Of a DNA stretch of 64,000 bases, positions 45,480-56,577 are shown piece by piece (within the stretch, counting starts at the first letter, position 1; each line of letters begins with the position of its first letter). The notes under the pieces were generated by a model. It saw nothing but the letters and a program-made list of their open reading frames with translations, ran no database searches and was not told the origin of the DNA. Source of the DNA: Lysinibacillus halotolerans (GTDB lineage Bacteria; Bacillota; Bacilli; Bacillales_A; Planococcaceae); NCBI RefSeq assembly GCF_003711845.1, contig NZ_RHLQ01000001.1, forward strand, positions 1 through 64,000, written 5' to 3'. The position numbers and the translations under genes are program-made.

Positions 45480-45761
45480 ATGATGATCTATTCAATCAGT
45501 ACAGTTATTACAATGGCCTTTTCGATTTATTCGTTTATGCTTATCATTTACATTTTAATGTCTTGGGTTCCGGCCGCACAAGGTTCGGCCTTTGGACGAC
45601 TTCTTGCAAAATTATGTGAACCATATTTAGGTTTCTTTAGAAAATTCATCCCACCTATCGGTATGATTGATTTTTCGCCTATTATTGCGATTTTATTACT
45701 GACTTTCATCGAACGTGGGATAAAAATTGTCGTTTTCAATCTATATAACATGTTAACTTAA
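45480..45761 (+). CDS. ylmG: YggT-family membrane protein YlmG
   Basis: 93-residue YggT-family protein with two helices around the conserved SWVPAAQGSAFGRLLAKLCEPYLGFFRKFIPPIGMIDFSPIIAI. It is linked to membrane and division gene clusters, with unclear biochemical role. AGAGAGGG lies upstream of the double ATG. Confidence 0.93.
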   Translation: MMIYSISTVITMAFSIYSFMLIIYILMSWVPAAQGSAFGRLLAKLCEPYLGFFRKFIPPIGMIDFSPIIAILLLTFIERGIKIVVFNLYNMLT

Positions 45762-45799
45762 GTCAAATACTAAAAAAAGAAGTCATTCTTTCGATATTT

Positions 45800-45838
45800 A
45801 AGGAGACGTTTCCAACAATTTTGAAACGTCCCTTTTTT
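45800..45838 (+). terminator. Terminator between ylmG and ylmH
   Basis: AAGGAGACGTTTC / GAAACGTCCCTT with nine-base loop and T6. Confidence 0.85.
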
Positions 45839-45894
45839 AATACGATAAATTGGGCAGTATTTAAATATATAGTTATTCAAAGTGAGCTGAGAAA

Positions 45895-46677
45895 ATGGAG
45901 CATTTAATTCAACATTTTAGAAAAGACGAACAAACTTTCATCGAAAAAGTCATCGGGTGGCAAAGGGAGGTAGAAGATCGATTTGCACCAAAATTAACGG
46001 ATTTTCTTGATCCTCGGGAAAGATTTATTGTTTCTTCTATTGTTGGTCAAAATAACGAACTATCCGTTCAACATTTTGGAGGGTTTGATGAAGCAGAAAG
46101 ACAAAGACTTTTTATTTGTCCCAATTATTTTCAACCAACGAAGAATGATTTTGAAATTTCCTTTTTTGCAGTGAATTATCCTTCTAAGTTTGTTCAGTTA
46201 AAACATCCAGATGTATTAGGAGCTTTATTATCGTTAGGCATTGGACGTAGTAAGTTCGGTGATATTCGGATTGAAGAGGATATAATTCAATTTGCAGTCG
46301 CTAAAGAAGTCCAAGATTACGTATTAGTGAATTTAACTTCTATTGGTAAATCAAAAGTGAAGTTGGAACAAATTGATTCTCATCAATTAATTAAACTAGA
46401 AGAAGAATGGTTCGATAAAACCTATACAGTATCTTCTATGCGATTAGACGTTATTATTGCCACAGTTCTTAATATATCGAGACAAAAATCTCAAAGTTTA
46501 ATTAAAGCAGGCAAAGTTAAAGTCAATTGGACGATAAGAGAGGATGCTTCCTTTGAAGTACAAGAAGGTGATATTCTTTCGGCTCGTGGATTTGGCAGAT
46601 TAAAAGTGATAATGTCTGAAGGACGGACGAAAAAGGATAAACTTCGACTTCAAATAGGCCGATTAGAGAAAAAATAG
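45895..46677 (+). CDS. ylmH: S4-domain RNA-binding protein YlmH
   Basis: 260-residue RNA-binding protein with an N-terminal YlmH domain (RFIVSSIVGQNNELSVQHFGGFDEAERQR) and a C-terminal S4 domain (SSMRLDVIIATVLNISRQKSQSLIKAGKVKVNWTI). In Bacillus YlmH has been linked to rescue of stalled large ribosomal subunits. Start ATG 45895 is preceded by GTGAGCTGAGAA, a weak site. It is between ylmG and divIVA as usual. Confidence 0.93.
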   Translation: MEHLIQHFRKDEQTFIEKVIGWQREVEDRFAPKLTDFLDPRERFIVSSIVGQNNELSVQHFGGFDEAERQRLFICPNYFQPTKNDFEISFFAVNYPSKFVQLKHPDVLGALLSLGIGRSKFGDIRIEEDIIQFAVAKEVQDYVLVNLTSIGKSKVKLEQIDSHQLIKLEEEWFDKTYTVSSMRLDVIIATVLNISRQKSQSLIKAGKVKVNWTIREDASFEVQEGDILSARGFGRLKVIMSEGRTKKDKLRLQIGRLEKK

Positions 46678-46708
46678 TAGATTAAAGTAAAAAATTACGA
46701 AATTTTGA

Positions 46709-46737
46709 TGTCATGTTTCAACGACAAGCTGTATAAT
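46709..46737 (+). promoter_or_regulatory. Possible divIVA promoter
   Basis: TATAAT (46732-46737) with a poor -35, TGTCAT, 17 bases upstream; a better TTGATG is at 21 bases. Confidence 0.4.
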
Positions 46738-46774
46738 AGATTTATATATTTAAATGAAGAAGGAGTGTTGACGA

Positions 46775-47311
46775 ATGCCATTATCACCTCTCGATATACA
46801 TAATAAAGAATTTACTAGAGGCTTCAGAGGATATGCAGAAGACGAAGTGAATGAATTTTTAGATCAAATCATAAAAGATTATGAAATTCTTATTCGTGAA
46901 AAGAAGGAATTAGAAAATAAAGTAAAAACAATGACTGAGCAAATGAGTCATTATAATACACTTGAAGAAACGTTACAAAAATCGATTGTAGTTGCACAAG
47001 AAGCAGCTGAAGAAGTTCGTCGTAACTCACAACAAGAAGCAAAATTAATTATTAAAGAAGCTGAGAAAAATGCAGATCGAATTGTAAATGAAGCATTATC
47101 AAAAGCTCGTAAAATTGCTATTGAAATTGATGCGTTGAAAAAACAATCGAAAGTTTTCCGTAATCGTTTCAAAATGTTAGTAGAAGCCCAATTAGATTTA
47201 TTAAACACGGATGATTGGGAACATTTATTAGAATATGAAATTGGGTTAACGGAAATCCAAAACCATGCACGACAAGAAGATGATGATTTAGAAATAACAA
47301 CGGAAGGTTAA
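46775..47311 (+). CDS. divIVA: Cell division protein DivIVA
   Basis: 178-residue coiled-coil protein that binds curved membrane and guides MinJD, chromosome anchoring and growth. The membrane-binding N-terminus has SPLDIHNKEFTRGFRGYAEDEVNEFLDQII with Phe/Arg residues in the crossed loop. Coiled coils span about 28-60 and 70-145. AAGGAGTG precedes ATG. Last gene before the ileS T-box. Confidence 0.97.
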   Translation: MPLSPLDIHNKEFTRGFRGYAEDEVNEFLDQIIKDYEILIREKKELENKVKTMTEQMSHYNTLEETLQKSIVVAQEAAEEVRRNSQQEAKLIIKEAEKNADRIVNEALSKARKIAIEIDALKKQSKVFRNRFKMLVEAQLDLLNTDDWEHLLEYEIGLTEIQNHARQEDDDLEITTEG

Positions 47312-47394
47312 TTTCTGTCAATCTTCATCGATTTACTTGACTGAATTTCTTCATTTCCATATACTGATATACACGAGTATGAAAAATTGATATT

Positions 47395-47700
47395 TTGGGC
47401 GTTGAAGGAGACAGTATTTTTTGAAAGTGGATAAAAGCGATTCGAGGATGGTGAAAGCTCGAACGAAACATTCAAAAAAGAAGATCACTCCTGAGCTAAA
47501 TCACTGAAAAGGTGTTAGAACGGTAACACACCCGTTAACCTATAATTAAAATAGGTGGACGATTTTTGATTAAGTGATTTCGTTTCACACGACGTTACAG
47601 TGTCTAAGAGGCGGTTAACCATTTCGTTTTCCGCAAATTAGGGTGGTACCACGAGTAATAGCTTCTCGTCCCTTCAGGGATGTGAAGCTTTTTTTATTTT
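47395..47700 (+). ncRNA. T-box riboswitch (Ile) controlling ileS
   Basis: The conserved T-box AGGGTGGTACCACG is at 47640-47653, followed by the terminator helix AGCTTC / GAAGCT (47660-47690) with a T run. Upstream stem I holds GAAGATCACTCC. ATC (47484-47486), an isoleucine codon, is the likely specifier, and CTCCT can pair with AGGAG near 47406. Uncharged tRNA-Ile would favour the antiterminator and induce ileS. Confidence 0.92.
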
Positions 47701-47750
47701 TTAGGTGCTTAACAATTAGACTTAAGGAAACATTAAAGGAGGATTTTACT

Positions 47751-50510
47751 ATGGTAGAGTACAAAGATACATTGCTAATGCCAAAAACTGATTTCCCCAT
47801 GCGCGGAAATTTACCAGCTAATGAACCAAAAATGCAAGAAAAATGGGAAGAAATGGACATTAACGCTCTAGTAAATGAGCGGACAAAAGATCGACCTCAC
47901 TTCGTTTTACATGATGGACCTCCCTACGCAAATGGTGACATTCACATCGGTCATGCTTTAAATAAAGTATTGAAAGATATGATTACCCGCCATCGTTCAA
48001 TGACTGGTTACCATGCACCGTATGTTCCAGGTTGGGATACGCACGGTTTACCAATTGAGCAAGCGTTAACAAATAAAGGAGTAAAGCGTAAAGAATTAAC
48101 AATTGCTGAATTCCGTGAGCTTTGTGAAAAATACGCTTATGAACAAATTGAAAACCAAAAAACTCAATTTAAACGTCTAGGAGTTCGTGGTGATTGGAAT
48201 GACCCTTATATTACATTGAAGCCAGAATTCGAATCACGTCAAATTGAAGTGTTCGGAAAAATGGCTGAAAAGGGATATATTTATAAAGGGTTAAAACCGG
48301 TTTATTGGTCCCCTTCTTCTGAATCAGCATTAGCAGAAGCGGAAATTGAATATAAAGATATTAAATCACCATCTATTTATGTAAGCTTTGAAATTAAAGA
48401 TGCAAAAGGTGTTGTACCACAAGATGCTAAATTTATTATTTGGACGACAACACCATGGACGATTCCAGCGAACTTAGGAATTTCTTTAAATGCTGAAATT
48501 ACGTATGTTGTAGTATCAGTCAATGATAATAAATTCATTATCGCAAAAGACTTACTTGAAACAGTTTCCCAAAATTTAGAATGGGAAAATGCGGAAGTAA
48601 TTCAAGAAGTAAAAGGTGCAGAACTTGAATATGTTGTGGCTAAACATCCAATTTATGGTCGCGATTCATTAGTGATGGTTGGTGACCACGTAACGACAGA
48701 AGCAGGTACTGGGTGTGTTCATACAGCTCCTGGTCACGGGGAAGATGACTTCCTAGTGGGGAAAAGATATGGTTTAGATGTACTTAGCCCAATTAACGAC
48801 CAAGGTTGCTATACTCATGAGGCCCCTGGATTCGAAGGGTTATTTTATGATGATGCTAACAAAGTGATGACAGAGAAATTAAAAGAAGTAGGCGCTTTAG
48901 AAAAATTATCATTCATCACCCATTCTTACCCACATGACTGGCGTACAAAAAAACCTGTTATTTATCGTGCTACGCCACAATGGTTCTGTTCGGTAGAAGC
49001 TTTCCGTGATGAATTATTACAAGCAGTTGAAGAAACAGCTTTCACACCATCTTGGGGTGAGACGCGTCTTTACAATATGCTTCGTGATCGTGGAGACTGG
49101 TGTATTTCAAGACAACGAGCTTGGGGTGTTCCAATTCCAGTATTCTATGCTGAAAATGGAGAAGAAATTATTACGCCAGAAACGATTGCCCATGTTTCAA
49201 AATTATTCCGTGAGCATGGTTCAAATATTTGGTTCCAAAGGGAAGCAAAAGACCTTCTACCAGAAGGATTTACTCACCCAGGTAGTCCAAATGGTAAATT
49301 TACTAAAGAAAACGATATTATGGATGTATGGTTTGACTCCGGTTCATCCCACCAAGGTGTCCTTGTAGAAAGAGGAATGAAATATCCGGCTGATCTTTAT
49401 CTTGAAGGATCTGACCAACACCGTGGATGGTTCAATTCATCATTAATCACTTCTGTTGCCATTAACGGATACGCACCTTACAAAGGGTTATTAACCCACG
49501 GCTTTGTATTAGATGGAGAAGGTCGCAAAATGAGTAAATCATTAGGAAACGTCATTATTCCTGAAAAAGTGATGAATCAATATGGTGCTGACATCCTCCG
49601 TTTATGGGTAGCGTCTGTTGATTATACTGGTGATGTTCGCATTTCGATGGATATGTTAAAACAAATTTCAGAAGTGTATCGTAAAATTCGTAATACCCTT
49701 CGTTTCCTACACGGTAACGTATCTGATTTTGATCCAAAAACAGATCGAGTTGCGTATGAAGAATTGCGGGAAATGGACCAATACATGTATATGCGCTTAC
49801 AAGATGTCTTAAAAGCAGTGCGTAAAGCTTATGACCGTTATGAATTCGCATCTGTTTACCATACAATCAATAACTTTGTTGCGGTTGAATTATCAGCATT
49901 CTATTTAGATGTTGCTAAAGACGTTGTTTATATTGAAGCAAAAGATAATAAAAATCGCCGTGCAATGCAAACGGTTATGTATGATACTTTGTTAACTTTA
50001 CTTAAAGTATTAACACCAATCCTTCCGCATACAACGGATGAATTATGGTCTTACTTAAATGAAGAGGAAGTATCTGTACAATTAACGGATTTCCCTGAGG
50101 TTGATGAACGTAATAACTTTACAGAACTCCGAGCAAAATGGGATAAAGTAATTGCTATCCGCGATGAAGTGTTAAAAGCTCTTGAAGAAGCACGTAATGC
50201 AAAAACAATTGGTAAATCGTTAGAAGCGAAAGTAACAATTTATGCCGATAATGAAATTACTGAACTTCTAAATGATCCAGCTATTGATTTTGCTCAAAGC
50301 TGTATCGTTTCTCAACTTCAAGTGGTAGCAAATAAAGAAGGTGCTCCTGAAAATGCCCTTGTTCTTGAAAAAACTGCTATTGTAGTGGAGAAAGCAGAAG
50401 GGGAAAAATGTGAACGTTGCTGGTCCTATTCGGAAACAGTTGGTCAAAATGAATCCCATCCAACATTATGTAGCCGTTGTGCTGATGTGGTAGAAAAATA
50501 TTATGTTTAA
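47751..50510 (+). CDS. ileS: Isoleucyl-tRNA synthetase
   Basis: 919-residue class I synthetase charging tRNA-Ile. HIGH motif in [21 protein letters not shown], the editing domain between about 200 and 390 ([28 protein letters not shown]), and KMSKS in [10 protein letters not shown]. The C-terminal zinc finger has CERC and CSRC. ATG 47751 follows AAAGGAGG; the frame extends further upstream through the T-box region without coding value. Confidence 0.98.
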   Translation: MVEYKDTLLMPKTDFPMRGNLPANEPKMQEKWEEMDINALVNERTKDRPHFVLHDGPPYANGDIHIGHALNKVLKDMITRHRSMTGYHAPYVPGWDTHGLPIEQALTNKGVKRKELTIAEFRELCEKYAYEQIENQKTQFKRLGVRGDWNDPYITLKPEFESRQIEVFGKMAEKGYIYKGLKPVYWSPSSESALAEAEIEYKDIKSPSIYVSFEIKDAKGVVPQDAKFIIWTTTPWTIPANLGISLNAEITYVVVSVNDNKFIIAKDLLETVSQNLEWENAEVIQEVKGAELEYVVAKHPIYGRDSLVMVGDHVTTEAGTGCVHTAPGHGEDDFLVGKRYGLDVLSPINDQGCYTHEAPGFEGLFYDDANKVMTEKLKEVGALEKLSFITHSYPHDWRTKKPVIYRATPQWFCSVEAFRDELLQAVEETAFTPSWGETRLYNMLRDRGDWCISRQRAWGVPIPVFYAENGEEIITPETIAHVSKLFREHGSNIWFQREAKDLLPEGFTHPGSPNGKFTKENDIMDVWFDSGSSHQGVLVERGMKYPADLYLEGSDQHRGWFNSSLITSVAINGYAPYKGLLTHGFVLDGEGRKMSKSLGNVIIPEKVMNQYGADILRLWVASVDYTGDVRISMDMLKQISEVYRKIRNTLRFLHGNVSDFDPKTDRVAYEELREMDQYMYMRLQDVLKAVRKAYDRYEFASVYHTINNFVAVELSAFYLDVAKDVVYIEAKDNKNRRAMQTVMYDTLLTLLKVLTPILPHTTDELWSYLNEEEVSVQLTDFPEVDERNNFTELRAKWDKVIAIRDEVLKALEEARNAKTIGKSLEAKVTIYADNEITELLNDPAIDFAQSCIVSQLQVVANKEGAPENALVLEKTAIVVEKAEGEKCERCWSYSETVGQNESHPTLCSRCADVVEKYYV

Positions 50511-50521
50511 TTAGATGAATC

Positions 50522-50552
50522 ACCGCTCTCGATTCCCGGGGGCGGTTGTTTT
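50522..50552 (+). terminator. Terminator after ileS
   Basis: ACCGCTCTCG / CGGGGGCGGT (two G-T pairs) with a short T-rich tail. Confidence 0.7.
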
Positions 50553-50619
50553 ATACTGATTGTAAAAGGAAATATAACATTACTTTCTGGTAAAGATTAT
50601 TGGCAAACGGGGGAATACT

Positions 50620-51099
50620 GTGTATAAATACTATAGTTTAGCTGCAATTGTTGTGTTATTAGATCAATGGACTAAATGGTTAATCGTGAAAAATATGGAG
50701 TATGGTGAACGTATTTCTGTTTGGGACCCATGGTTTGCGATTCTTTCCCATCGAAACCGTGGAGCCGCATGGGGTATGCTACAAGGTCAAATGTGGATTT
50801 TTATCATCGTAACGCTCGTTGTTATCGCAGGTGTTATTTATTATTTCCATAAACAGGCGAAGGGGAAGCCTTTATTTGCCATTAGCCTTATGATTTTATT
50901 AGGTGGCGCATTAGGGAATTTTATCGATCGACTGTTCCGTGGTGAAGTTGTCGATTTTGTTGATATCCTTATTCCAATTATTAATTATGATTTCCCAATA
51001 TTTAACATTGCTGATGCAGCGTTAACAATTTCAGTTATTATGCTTATTTTAGTAATGCTCAAAGAAGAGCGGGATGAAAAGAAAAAGGTGAAAGAATGA
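50620..51099 (+). CDS. lspA: Lipoprotein signal peptidase II
   Basis: 159-residue membrane aspartic protease that cuts prolipoprotein signal peptides after lipidation (for example of CtaC here). Four helices. Catalytic Asp residues are in GNFIDRLFRGEVVDF and FNIADAAL; the N-terminal LDQWTKWLIV and NRGAAWGML are family motifs. GTG start after CGGGGGAA. Its end overlaps ylyB by four bases. Confidence 0.96.
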   Translation: MYKYYSLAAIVVLLDQWTKWLIVKNMEYGERISVWDPWFAILSHRNRGAAWGMLQGQMWIFIIVTLVVIAGVIYYFHKQAKGKPLFAISLMILLGGALGNFIDRLFRGEVVDFVDILIPIINYDFPIFNIADAALTISVIMLILVMLKEERDEKKKVKE

Positions 51100-52010
51100 C
51101 AGTTGTAACAATTACAATAGACGAAAACAATGCAGGAGAACGTATTGATAAAGCGCTATCAACCATTCAAGAAGATTGGTCGAGAACACAAGTGGCAACT
51201 TGGGTTGGAGATGGAATTGTTAAAGTAAATGGTGAAGAAGTAAAAGCGAAATATAAAGTAAAAGAAGGAGACATCATTGAAGTGGATGTCCCGGAAGCGG
51301 AACCGTTAGAAGTAATTCCGGAAAATTTACATTTAGAAATTATTTATGAAGATCAAGATGTACTTGTCGTAAATAAACCTAAAGGGATGGTCGTACATCC
51401 AGCTCCAGGACATATGACAGGTACTTTAGTAAATGGCTTAATGTACCATTGTAAAGATTTATCAGGTATTAATGGTGTTCTAAGACCAGGTATTGTTCAT
51501 CGAATTGACAAAGATACTTCTGGATTATTAATGGTTGCTAAAAACGATCATGCCCATCATTCTTTAGTGGAACAACTTGTTAATAAAACTGTAACAAGAA
51601 AGTATACAGCGTTAGTACATGGCCATATTGCCCATGATAAAGGAACGATTGATGCACCGATTGGACGTGATCCGAAAGATCGTCAAAAACAAGCAATTGT
51701 CGATAATGGCAAGCATGCTGTTACCCATTTCCATGTAAAGGAACGTATTAGCGGAAAGTTTACTTTAGTGGAATGTCGTTTAGAGACGGGACGTACCCAT
51801 CAAATTCGTGTCCACATGAACTATATTGGTTACCCATTAGTTGGGGACCCTAAGTATGGACCAAAGAAAACGATTGATTTTGGAGGACAAGTTCTTCATG
51901 CAGGTGTTTTAGGATTCGTTCATCCGACAACAGAGGAATATTTAGAATTTGAAGTTCCTCTTCCTCAAGATTATGTGGAATTATTAGAACAACTACGAAA
52001 AGAAGCTTAA
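51096..52010 (+). CDS. ylyB: RluD-type pseudouridine synthase (YlyB)
   Basis: 304-residue RluA/RluD-family pseudouridine synthase. N-terminal S4 domain (AGERIDKALS...WVGDGIVKVNGEEV) and catalytic domain with HRIDKDTSGLLMVAKN, whose Asp is catalytic, then CRLETGRTHQIRVHM and GDPKYG. It probably modifies helix 69 of 23S rRNA or a similar site; the target cannot be fixed from sequence. Coupled to lspA by a 4-base overlap. Confidence 0.94.
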   Translation: MTVVTITIDENNAGERIDKALSTIQEDWSRTQVATWVGDGIVKVNGEEVKAKYKVKEGDIIEVDVPEAEPLEVIPENLHLEIIYEDQDVLVVNKPKGMVVHPAPGHMTGTLVNGLMYHCKDLSGINGVLRPGIVHRIDKDTSGLLMVAKNDHAHHSLVEQLVNKTVTRKYTALVHGHIAHDKGTIDAPIGRDPKDRQKQAIVDNGKHAVTHFHVKERISGKFTLVECRLETGRTHQIRVHMNYIGYPLVGDPKYGPKKTIDFGGQVLHAGVLGFVHPTTEEYLEFEVPLPQDYVELLEQLRKEA

Positions 52011-52038
52011 CATTATGTAATTAATTTAATAAACTTTG

Positions 52039-52067
52039 TTGACTTCCTGTCGTTTTAAGTCTATACT
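52039..52067 (+). promoter_or_regulatory. Sigma-A promoter of the pyr operon
   Basis: TTGACT (52039-52044), 17 bases, TATACT (52062-52067), about 70 bases upstream of the first PyrR-binding loop. Confidence 0.85.
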
Positions 52068-52130
52068 GACAACAGTGAATAACCCACCGTGATGGGAAAG
52101 TAACTTAAAAAATAAAATATTCACCTTTAA

Positions 52131-52327
52131 TGGCAGTCCAGAGAGGCTGAGAAGGTACATGTAGAATTGTTATGGAAATTTGATGACATTTACTGCTACT
52201 GATTGACTTGTAATCGTAGTACGGAAAATGGCGATGGTGTCTATGTTGTTGACCCATTAAAATGTCCAAACATGTTTTTTCAACACGTATATCCAACCTC
52301 TTAAGCTGGTGCTTAGGAGGTTTTTTT
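52131..52327 (+). promoter_or_regulatory. PyrR attenuator 1 (pyr operon leader)
   Basis: The PyrR-binding loop AGTCCAGAGAGGCT (52135-52148) fits the known consensus. The terminator AACCTCTTAAG / CTTAGGAGGTT (52295-52320) with T7 follows. UMP-bound PyrR stabilises the anti-antiterminator and causes termination before pyrR. Confidence 0.92.
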
Positions 52328-52361
52328 ATGTCTTAAAGTATACTCTCTGTTTAGTCATTAA

Positions 52362-52964
<603 letters not shown>

Positions 52965-52983
52965 AGGACAGTGGGGGATAAAC

Positions 52984-54273
52984 ATGTCAAAAGCAGTTTT
53001 GGACATCCAAGATAAACCAACAACAGGACAACTTATTACTCTTAGTTTCCAACATATGTTTGCAATGTTCGGATCAACGATTTTAGTACCGCAACTTGTA
53101 GGGTTAAGTCCTTCCATTGCATTACTAACAAGCGGGATTGCAACAATCGTATTTTTATTAATAACTCAATTTAAAGTTCCAGCTTATTTAGGTTCATCCT
53201 TTGCTTTCATTACACCGATTTTAATAGCAGCCGGTGGTATAGAAAACGGAGAAAGTGTTCATCCGGGTAATGCCATGATTGGAGCTATGGCGGTTGGGAT
53301 TGTATACGGAATCGTTTCACTGCTAATTTGGAAAACAGGTTATAAATGGCTCATGCGTTTATTACCACCAATTGTAGTAGCGCCAGTAATTATCGTAATC
53401 GGTCTTGGTTTAGCAGGAACAGCAGTTGATATGGCGATGAACGTTAATGAAGAATATAGTTTCCTACACTTTACTGCAGCTTTGGTTACTTTATTCGCTG
53501 CGATTATCTTTAATGTATATTTCAAAAATATTTTAAGTACGATGCCAATTCTCCTTGGGTTAATCGTTGGCTACATATATTCAACCATCATCGGTATTGT
53601 AGACTTTACACCGGTAAAAGATGCAAAACTTTTTCAAGTTCCAGACTTCTTAATTCCAGGTGTACATTATGACTTCAATGTTACATCACCGATTTTACTT
53701 GCAATGGTACCAATTGTTATTGTAACGATTTCAGAACATATCGGTCACCAATTAGTTTTAGGTAAAGTTGTCAATCGAAATTATATAAAAGAACCTGGTT
53801 TGCATAGATCTTTACTAGGTGATGGATTAGGAACATTTATTAGTGCCTTTCTAGGCGGTCCACCGAAAACGACATATGGTGAAAACATTGGTGTGCTTGC
53901 AATAACAAGAGTCTTTTCCGTGTATGTCATTTTAGGTGCAGCGGTATTAGCAATACTGTTCTCCTTCTTCGGTAAAGCAATGGCATTAGTACAAACGATT
54001 CCTACAGCAGTACTTGGTGGAATTTCCATTTTGTTATTCGGTATTATCGCTTCTAGTGGGTTACGAATGCTTGTTGAAAACAAAATTGATTTCGGAAATA
54101 ACCGAAATATGGTCATTGCCTCTGTCATTTTAGTAGTAGGAATTGGAGGAGCGGCTCTAAGATTTAATGAATCCTTTGCCATTGAAGGGATGGCGTTGGC
54201 TGCAATTGTAGGGGTTATATTAAACCTTGTTTTACCGGGAAGAGAAAAAGAAGTGAATAATTTAGAAGAATAA
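52984..54273 (+). CDS. pyrP: Uracil permease PyrP
   Basis: 429-residue NCS2-family uracil:proton symporter with about 14 helices. Family motifs are FQHMFAMFGSTILVPQLVG, VISEHIGHQLVLGKVV-type TISEHIGHQ with its conserved Glu-His, and GGPPKTTYGENIGVLAITRV. It begins 19 bases after pyrR, so no attenuator separates the two genes, unlike B. subtilis. Confidence 0.96.
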   Translation: MSKAVLDIQDKPTTGQLITLSFQHMFAMFGSTILVPQLVGLSPSIALLTSGIATIVFLLITQFKVPAYLGSSFAFITPILIAAGGIENGESVHPGNAMIGAMAVGIVYGIVSLLIWKTGYKWLMRLLPPIVVAPVIIVIGLGLAGTAVDMAMNVNEEYSFLHFTAALVTLFAAIIFNVYFKNILSTMPILLGLIVGYIYSTIIGIVDFTPVKDAKLFQVPDFLIPGVHYDFNVTSPILLAMVPIVIVTISEHIGHQLVLGKVVNRNYIKEPGLHRSLLGDGLGTFISAFLGGPPKTTYGENIGVLAITRVFSVYVILGAAVLAILFSFFGKAMALVQTIPTAVLGGISILLFGIIASSGLRMLVENKIDFGNNRNMVIASVILVVGIGGAALRFNESFAIEGMALAAIVGVILNLVLPGREKEVNNLEE

Positions 54274-54290
54274 AGATACCTTTTAATGAA

Positions 54291-54400
54291 TTGTCCAGAG
54301 AGGCAAAGAAGGGGAATAGACAGACCTAGGTACGTTGTTTAACGTAGCCTTAGCTTGTCATACCTCCTAAGCCTCGCAAACGATTGCGAGGCCTTTTTAT
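54291..54400 (+). promoter_or_regulatory. PyrR attenuator 2 (pyrP-pyrB)
   Basis: A second PyrR loop TTGTCCAGAGAGGCAAAG (54291-54308) is followed by the terminator GCCTCGCAA / TTGCGAGGC (54371-54392) with loop ACGA and T run, just before the pyrB ribosome site. Confidence 0.92.
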
Positions 54401-54424
54401 TAAGTGTATTTGGAGGAAAAGACA

Positions 54425-55300
54425 ATGAAAAATTTACTTTCAATGGAACATTTATCAAATGAAGATGTTATGGCGATTATTGAACGGGCAGCTCAATTTG
54501 AAGCAGGGGAGCCTAGTAAATTAGCGAAATCTTACAACGTAGCAAATCTTTTCTTCGAACCAAGTACAAGAACGAAAACAAGTTTTGAAATGGCTGAAAG
54601 AAAAGTAGGATGTACGGTCATTCCGTTTGATGCAGGCTTTTCAAGTGCTCTAAAGGGAGAAACGATGTATGACACTGTGAAAACGCTAGAGATGATTGGG
54701 TTGGATGCTGTTGTTATACGAGCAAAAGAAGATGAATACTACAACGAATTACTTGAAGGAATTGAAGTGGCTGTCATAAATGCAGGGGACGGAGCAGGGC
54801 AACATCCTTCTCAAAGTCTATTAGATTTATATACGATTTATAAGGAATTCGGATCCTTTGAAGGATTAAATGTAACGATTGTCGGTGATATTTCCCATAG
54901 TCGTGTAGCAAGGTCCAACGCAACCTCCTTAAAACGGTTAGGAGTCAATGTTCGGTTTTTATGTCCGCCGGAGTGGGCAGGAGAATTTGAAGCCCACCAC
55001 TCATGGGATGGCCTTTTAGAAGATAGTGATGTCATTATGCTACTGCGAATTCAACATGAACGACATTTAATCAATAAAAGCTTTTCAAAGGAAAGCTACC
55101 ACGAGCAATACGGTTTGACCTTTGAACGGGAAGGGAAGATGAAGCAAAATGCAATCATTATGCACCCGGCACCTGTTAATCGGGATGTAGAAATTGTTTC
55201 TGAATTAGTCGAATGTCATCGCTCTAGAATATTTGATCAAGTAAGAAATGGCGTTTATGTGAGAATGGCGATTTTAGAAATGATTCTGAAAGGAAGATAA
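54425..55300 (+). CDS. pyrB: Aspartate carbamoyltransferase catalytic subunit
   Basis: 291-residue enzyme joining carbamoyl phosphate and aspartate, the second step of UMP synthesis. Carbamoyl-phosphate motif [36 protein letters not shown](S)LLDLYTI and the aspartate-side [14 protein letters not shown] 54425 follows TTGGAGG; an upstream in-frame TTG lies in that region. No regulatory PyrI is present, as usual for Bacillales. Confidence 0.97.
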   Translation: MKNLLSMEHLSNEDVMAIIERAAQFEAGEPSKLAKSYNVANLFFEPSTRTKTSFEMAERKVGCTVIPFDAGFSSALKGETMYDTVKTLEMIGLDAVVIRAKEDEYYNELLEGIEVAVINAGDGAGQHPSQSLLDLYTIYKEFGSFEGLNVTIVGDISHSRVARSNATSLKRLGVNVRFLCPPEWAGEFEAHHSWDGLLEDSDVIMLLRIQHERHLINKSFSKESYHEQYGLTFEREGKMKQNAIIMHPAPVNRDVEIVSELVECHRSRIFDQVRNGVYVRMAILEMILKGR

Positions 55301-55302
55301 AC

Positions 55303-56577
55303 ATGACGAAATTTATACAAAATATCAAAATGCTAAATGACCAAAGTGAACTAGTGGATACAACAATAACGATTGAAAATGGAAAAATTTTAGCCATTGG
55401 TGGAAAACAACCAATTAATGCTGAAGTGATCGATGGAAATGGCCATCTGCTAGCGCCTGGCTTTGTCGATGTTCATGTCCATTTACGCGAACCTGGATTT
55501 GAGCATAAAGAAACAATCGAAACAGGTACAGCCTCCGCTGCAAAGGGTGGGTTTACGACAATATGTGCGATGCCGAATACGAAACCAGTGCCCGATTCGG
55601 TTGAAAATTTAGAACTCATTAATCAATTAATTAAAGAAAATGCAAAAGTTCGTGTTCTTCCTTACGGTTCTTTAACAGTTGCCCAGTCTGGCGATGCCAG
55701 AACGAATTTAGCGGAATTAAAAGCCCACGGTGCCGTAGCCTTTTCGGATGATGGAGTCGGTGTACAACTCGCTTCTACTATGTATGAACAAATGCAAGAT
55801 GCAGCGAAGCTTGACATGGTAGTTGTTGCCCACTGTGAAGATAATTCCTTAATCTATGACGGAGTAATGCACGAAGGAAAACGCAACAAAGAGCTTGGCT
55901 TACCAGGGATTCCTTCCATCTGTGAATCAGTACAAATTGCCCGCGATGTCCTTTTAGCAGAAGCAGCTGGAGCAAGATATCATGTATGTCACGTTTCAAC
56001 AAAGGAATCTGTGCGGGCTGTAAGGGATGCAAAACGTGCTGGCATTCGAGTGACAGCTGAAGTTTGTCCTCATCATTTATTATTAGAAGAAATGGATATT
56101 CCGAGTGACGATGCGAATTGGAAAATGAACCCACCGTTACGAGCAAAGGATGATCAAGATTCCTTACATCAAGCATTACTTGATGGCACAATTGACTGTA
56201 TCGCTACAGATCATGCACCTCATACAGTTGAAGAAAAATGCTGTGGGATGGTAGGAGCACCCTTTGGAATTGTTGGTTTTGAAACAGCCTTTCCCCTTTT
56301 ATATACCCAATTTGTAGAGACGGGGAAATGGACGTTAAAACAATTAATCGATTGGATGACTGTAAAACCTGCTGAAATTTTTAACCTTCCATACGGAAAA
56401 ATTGAAGTAGGTGGTTCGGCTGACTTGATTTTAATCGATTTGCAAAAAGAACAAACAATCAACGCAGAAGAGTTCGCATCAAAAGGGCGCAATACGCCAT
56501 TTAACGGTTGGACTGCAAAAGGATGGCCAGTATTAACAATGGTAGAAGGCAACATCGTCTATGAGGAGGCAAAATAA
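55303..56577 (+). CDS. pyrC: Dihydroorotase
   Basis: 424-residue type I zinc amidohydrolase that cyclises carbamoyl aspartate to dihydroorotate. Metal ligands and family motifs: [45 protein letters not shown] and NPPLR. It lies two bases after pyrB, and its stop overlaps the carA ATG by one base. Confidence 0.97.
   Translation: MTKFIQNIKMLNDQSELVDTTITIENGKILAIGGKQPINAEVIDGNGHLLAPGFVDVHVHLREPGFEHKETIETGTASAAKGGFTTICAMPNTKPVPDSVENLELINQLIKENAKVRVLPYGSLTVAQSGDARTNLAELKAHGAVAFSDDGVGVQLASTMYEQMQDAAKLDMVVVAHCEDNSLIYDGVMHEGKRNKELGLPGIPSICESVQIARDVLLAEAAGARYHVCHVSTKESVRAVRDAKRAGIRVTAEVCPHHLLLEEMDIPSDDANWKMNPPLRAKDDQDSLHQALLDGTIDCIATDHAPHTVEEKCCGMVGAPFGIVGFETAFPLLYTQFVETGKWTLKQLIDWMTVKPAEIFNLPYGKIEVGGSADLILIDLQKEQTINAEEFASKGRNTPFNGWTAKGWPVLTMVEGNIVYEEAK

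Noticed and set aside
47643-47750. N-terminal extension of ileS in frame.
   Set aside because: It is the T-box terminator region; AAAGGAGG and the family N-terminus point to ATG 47751.
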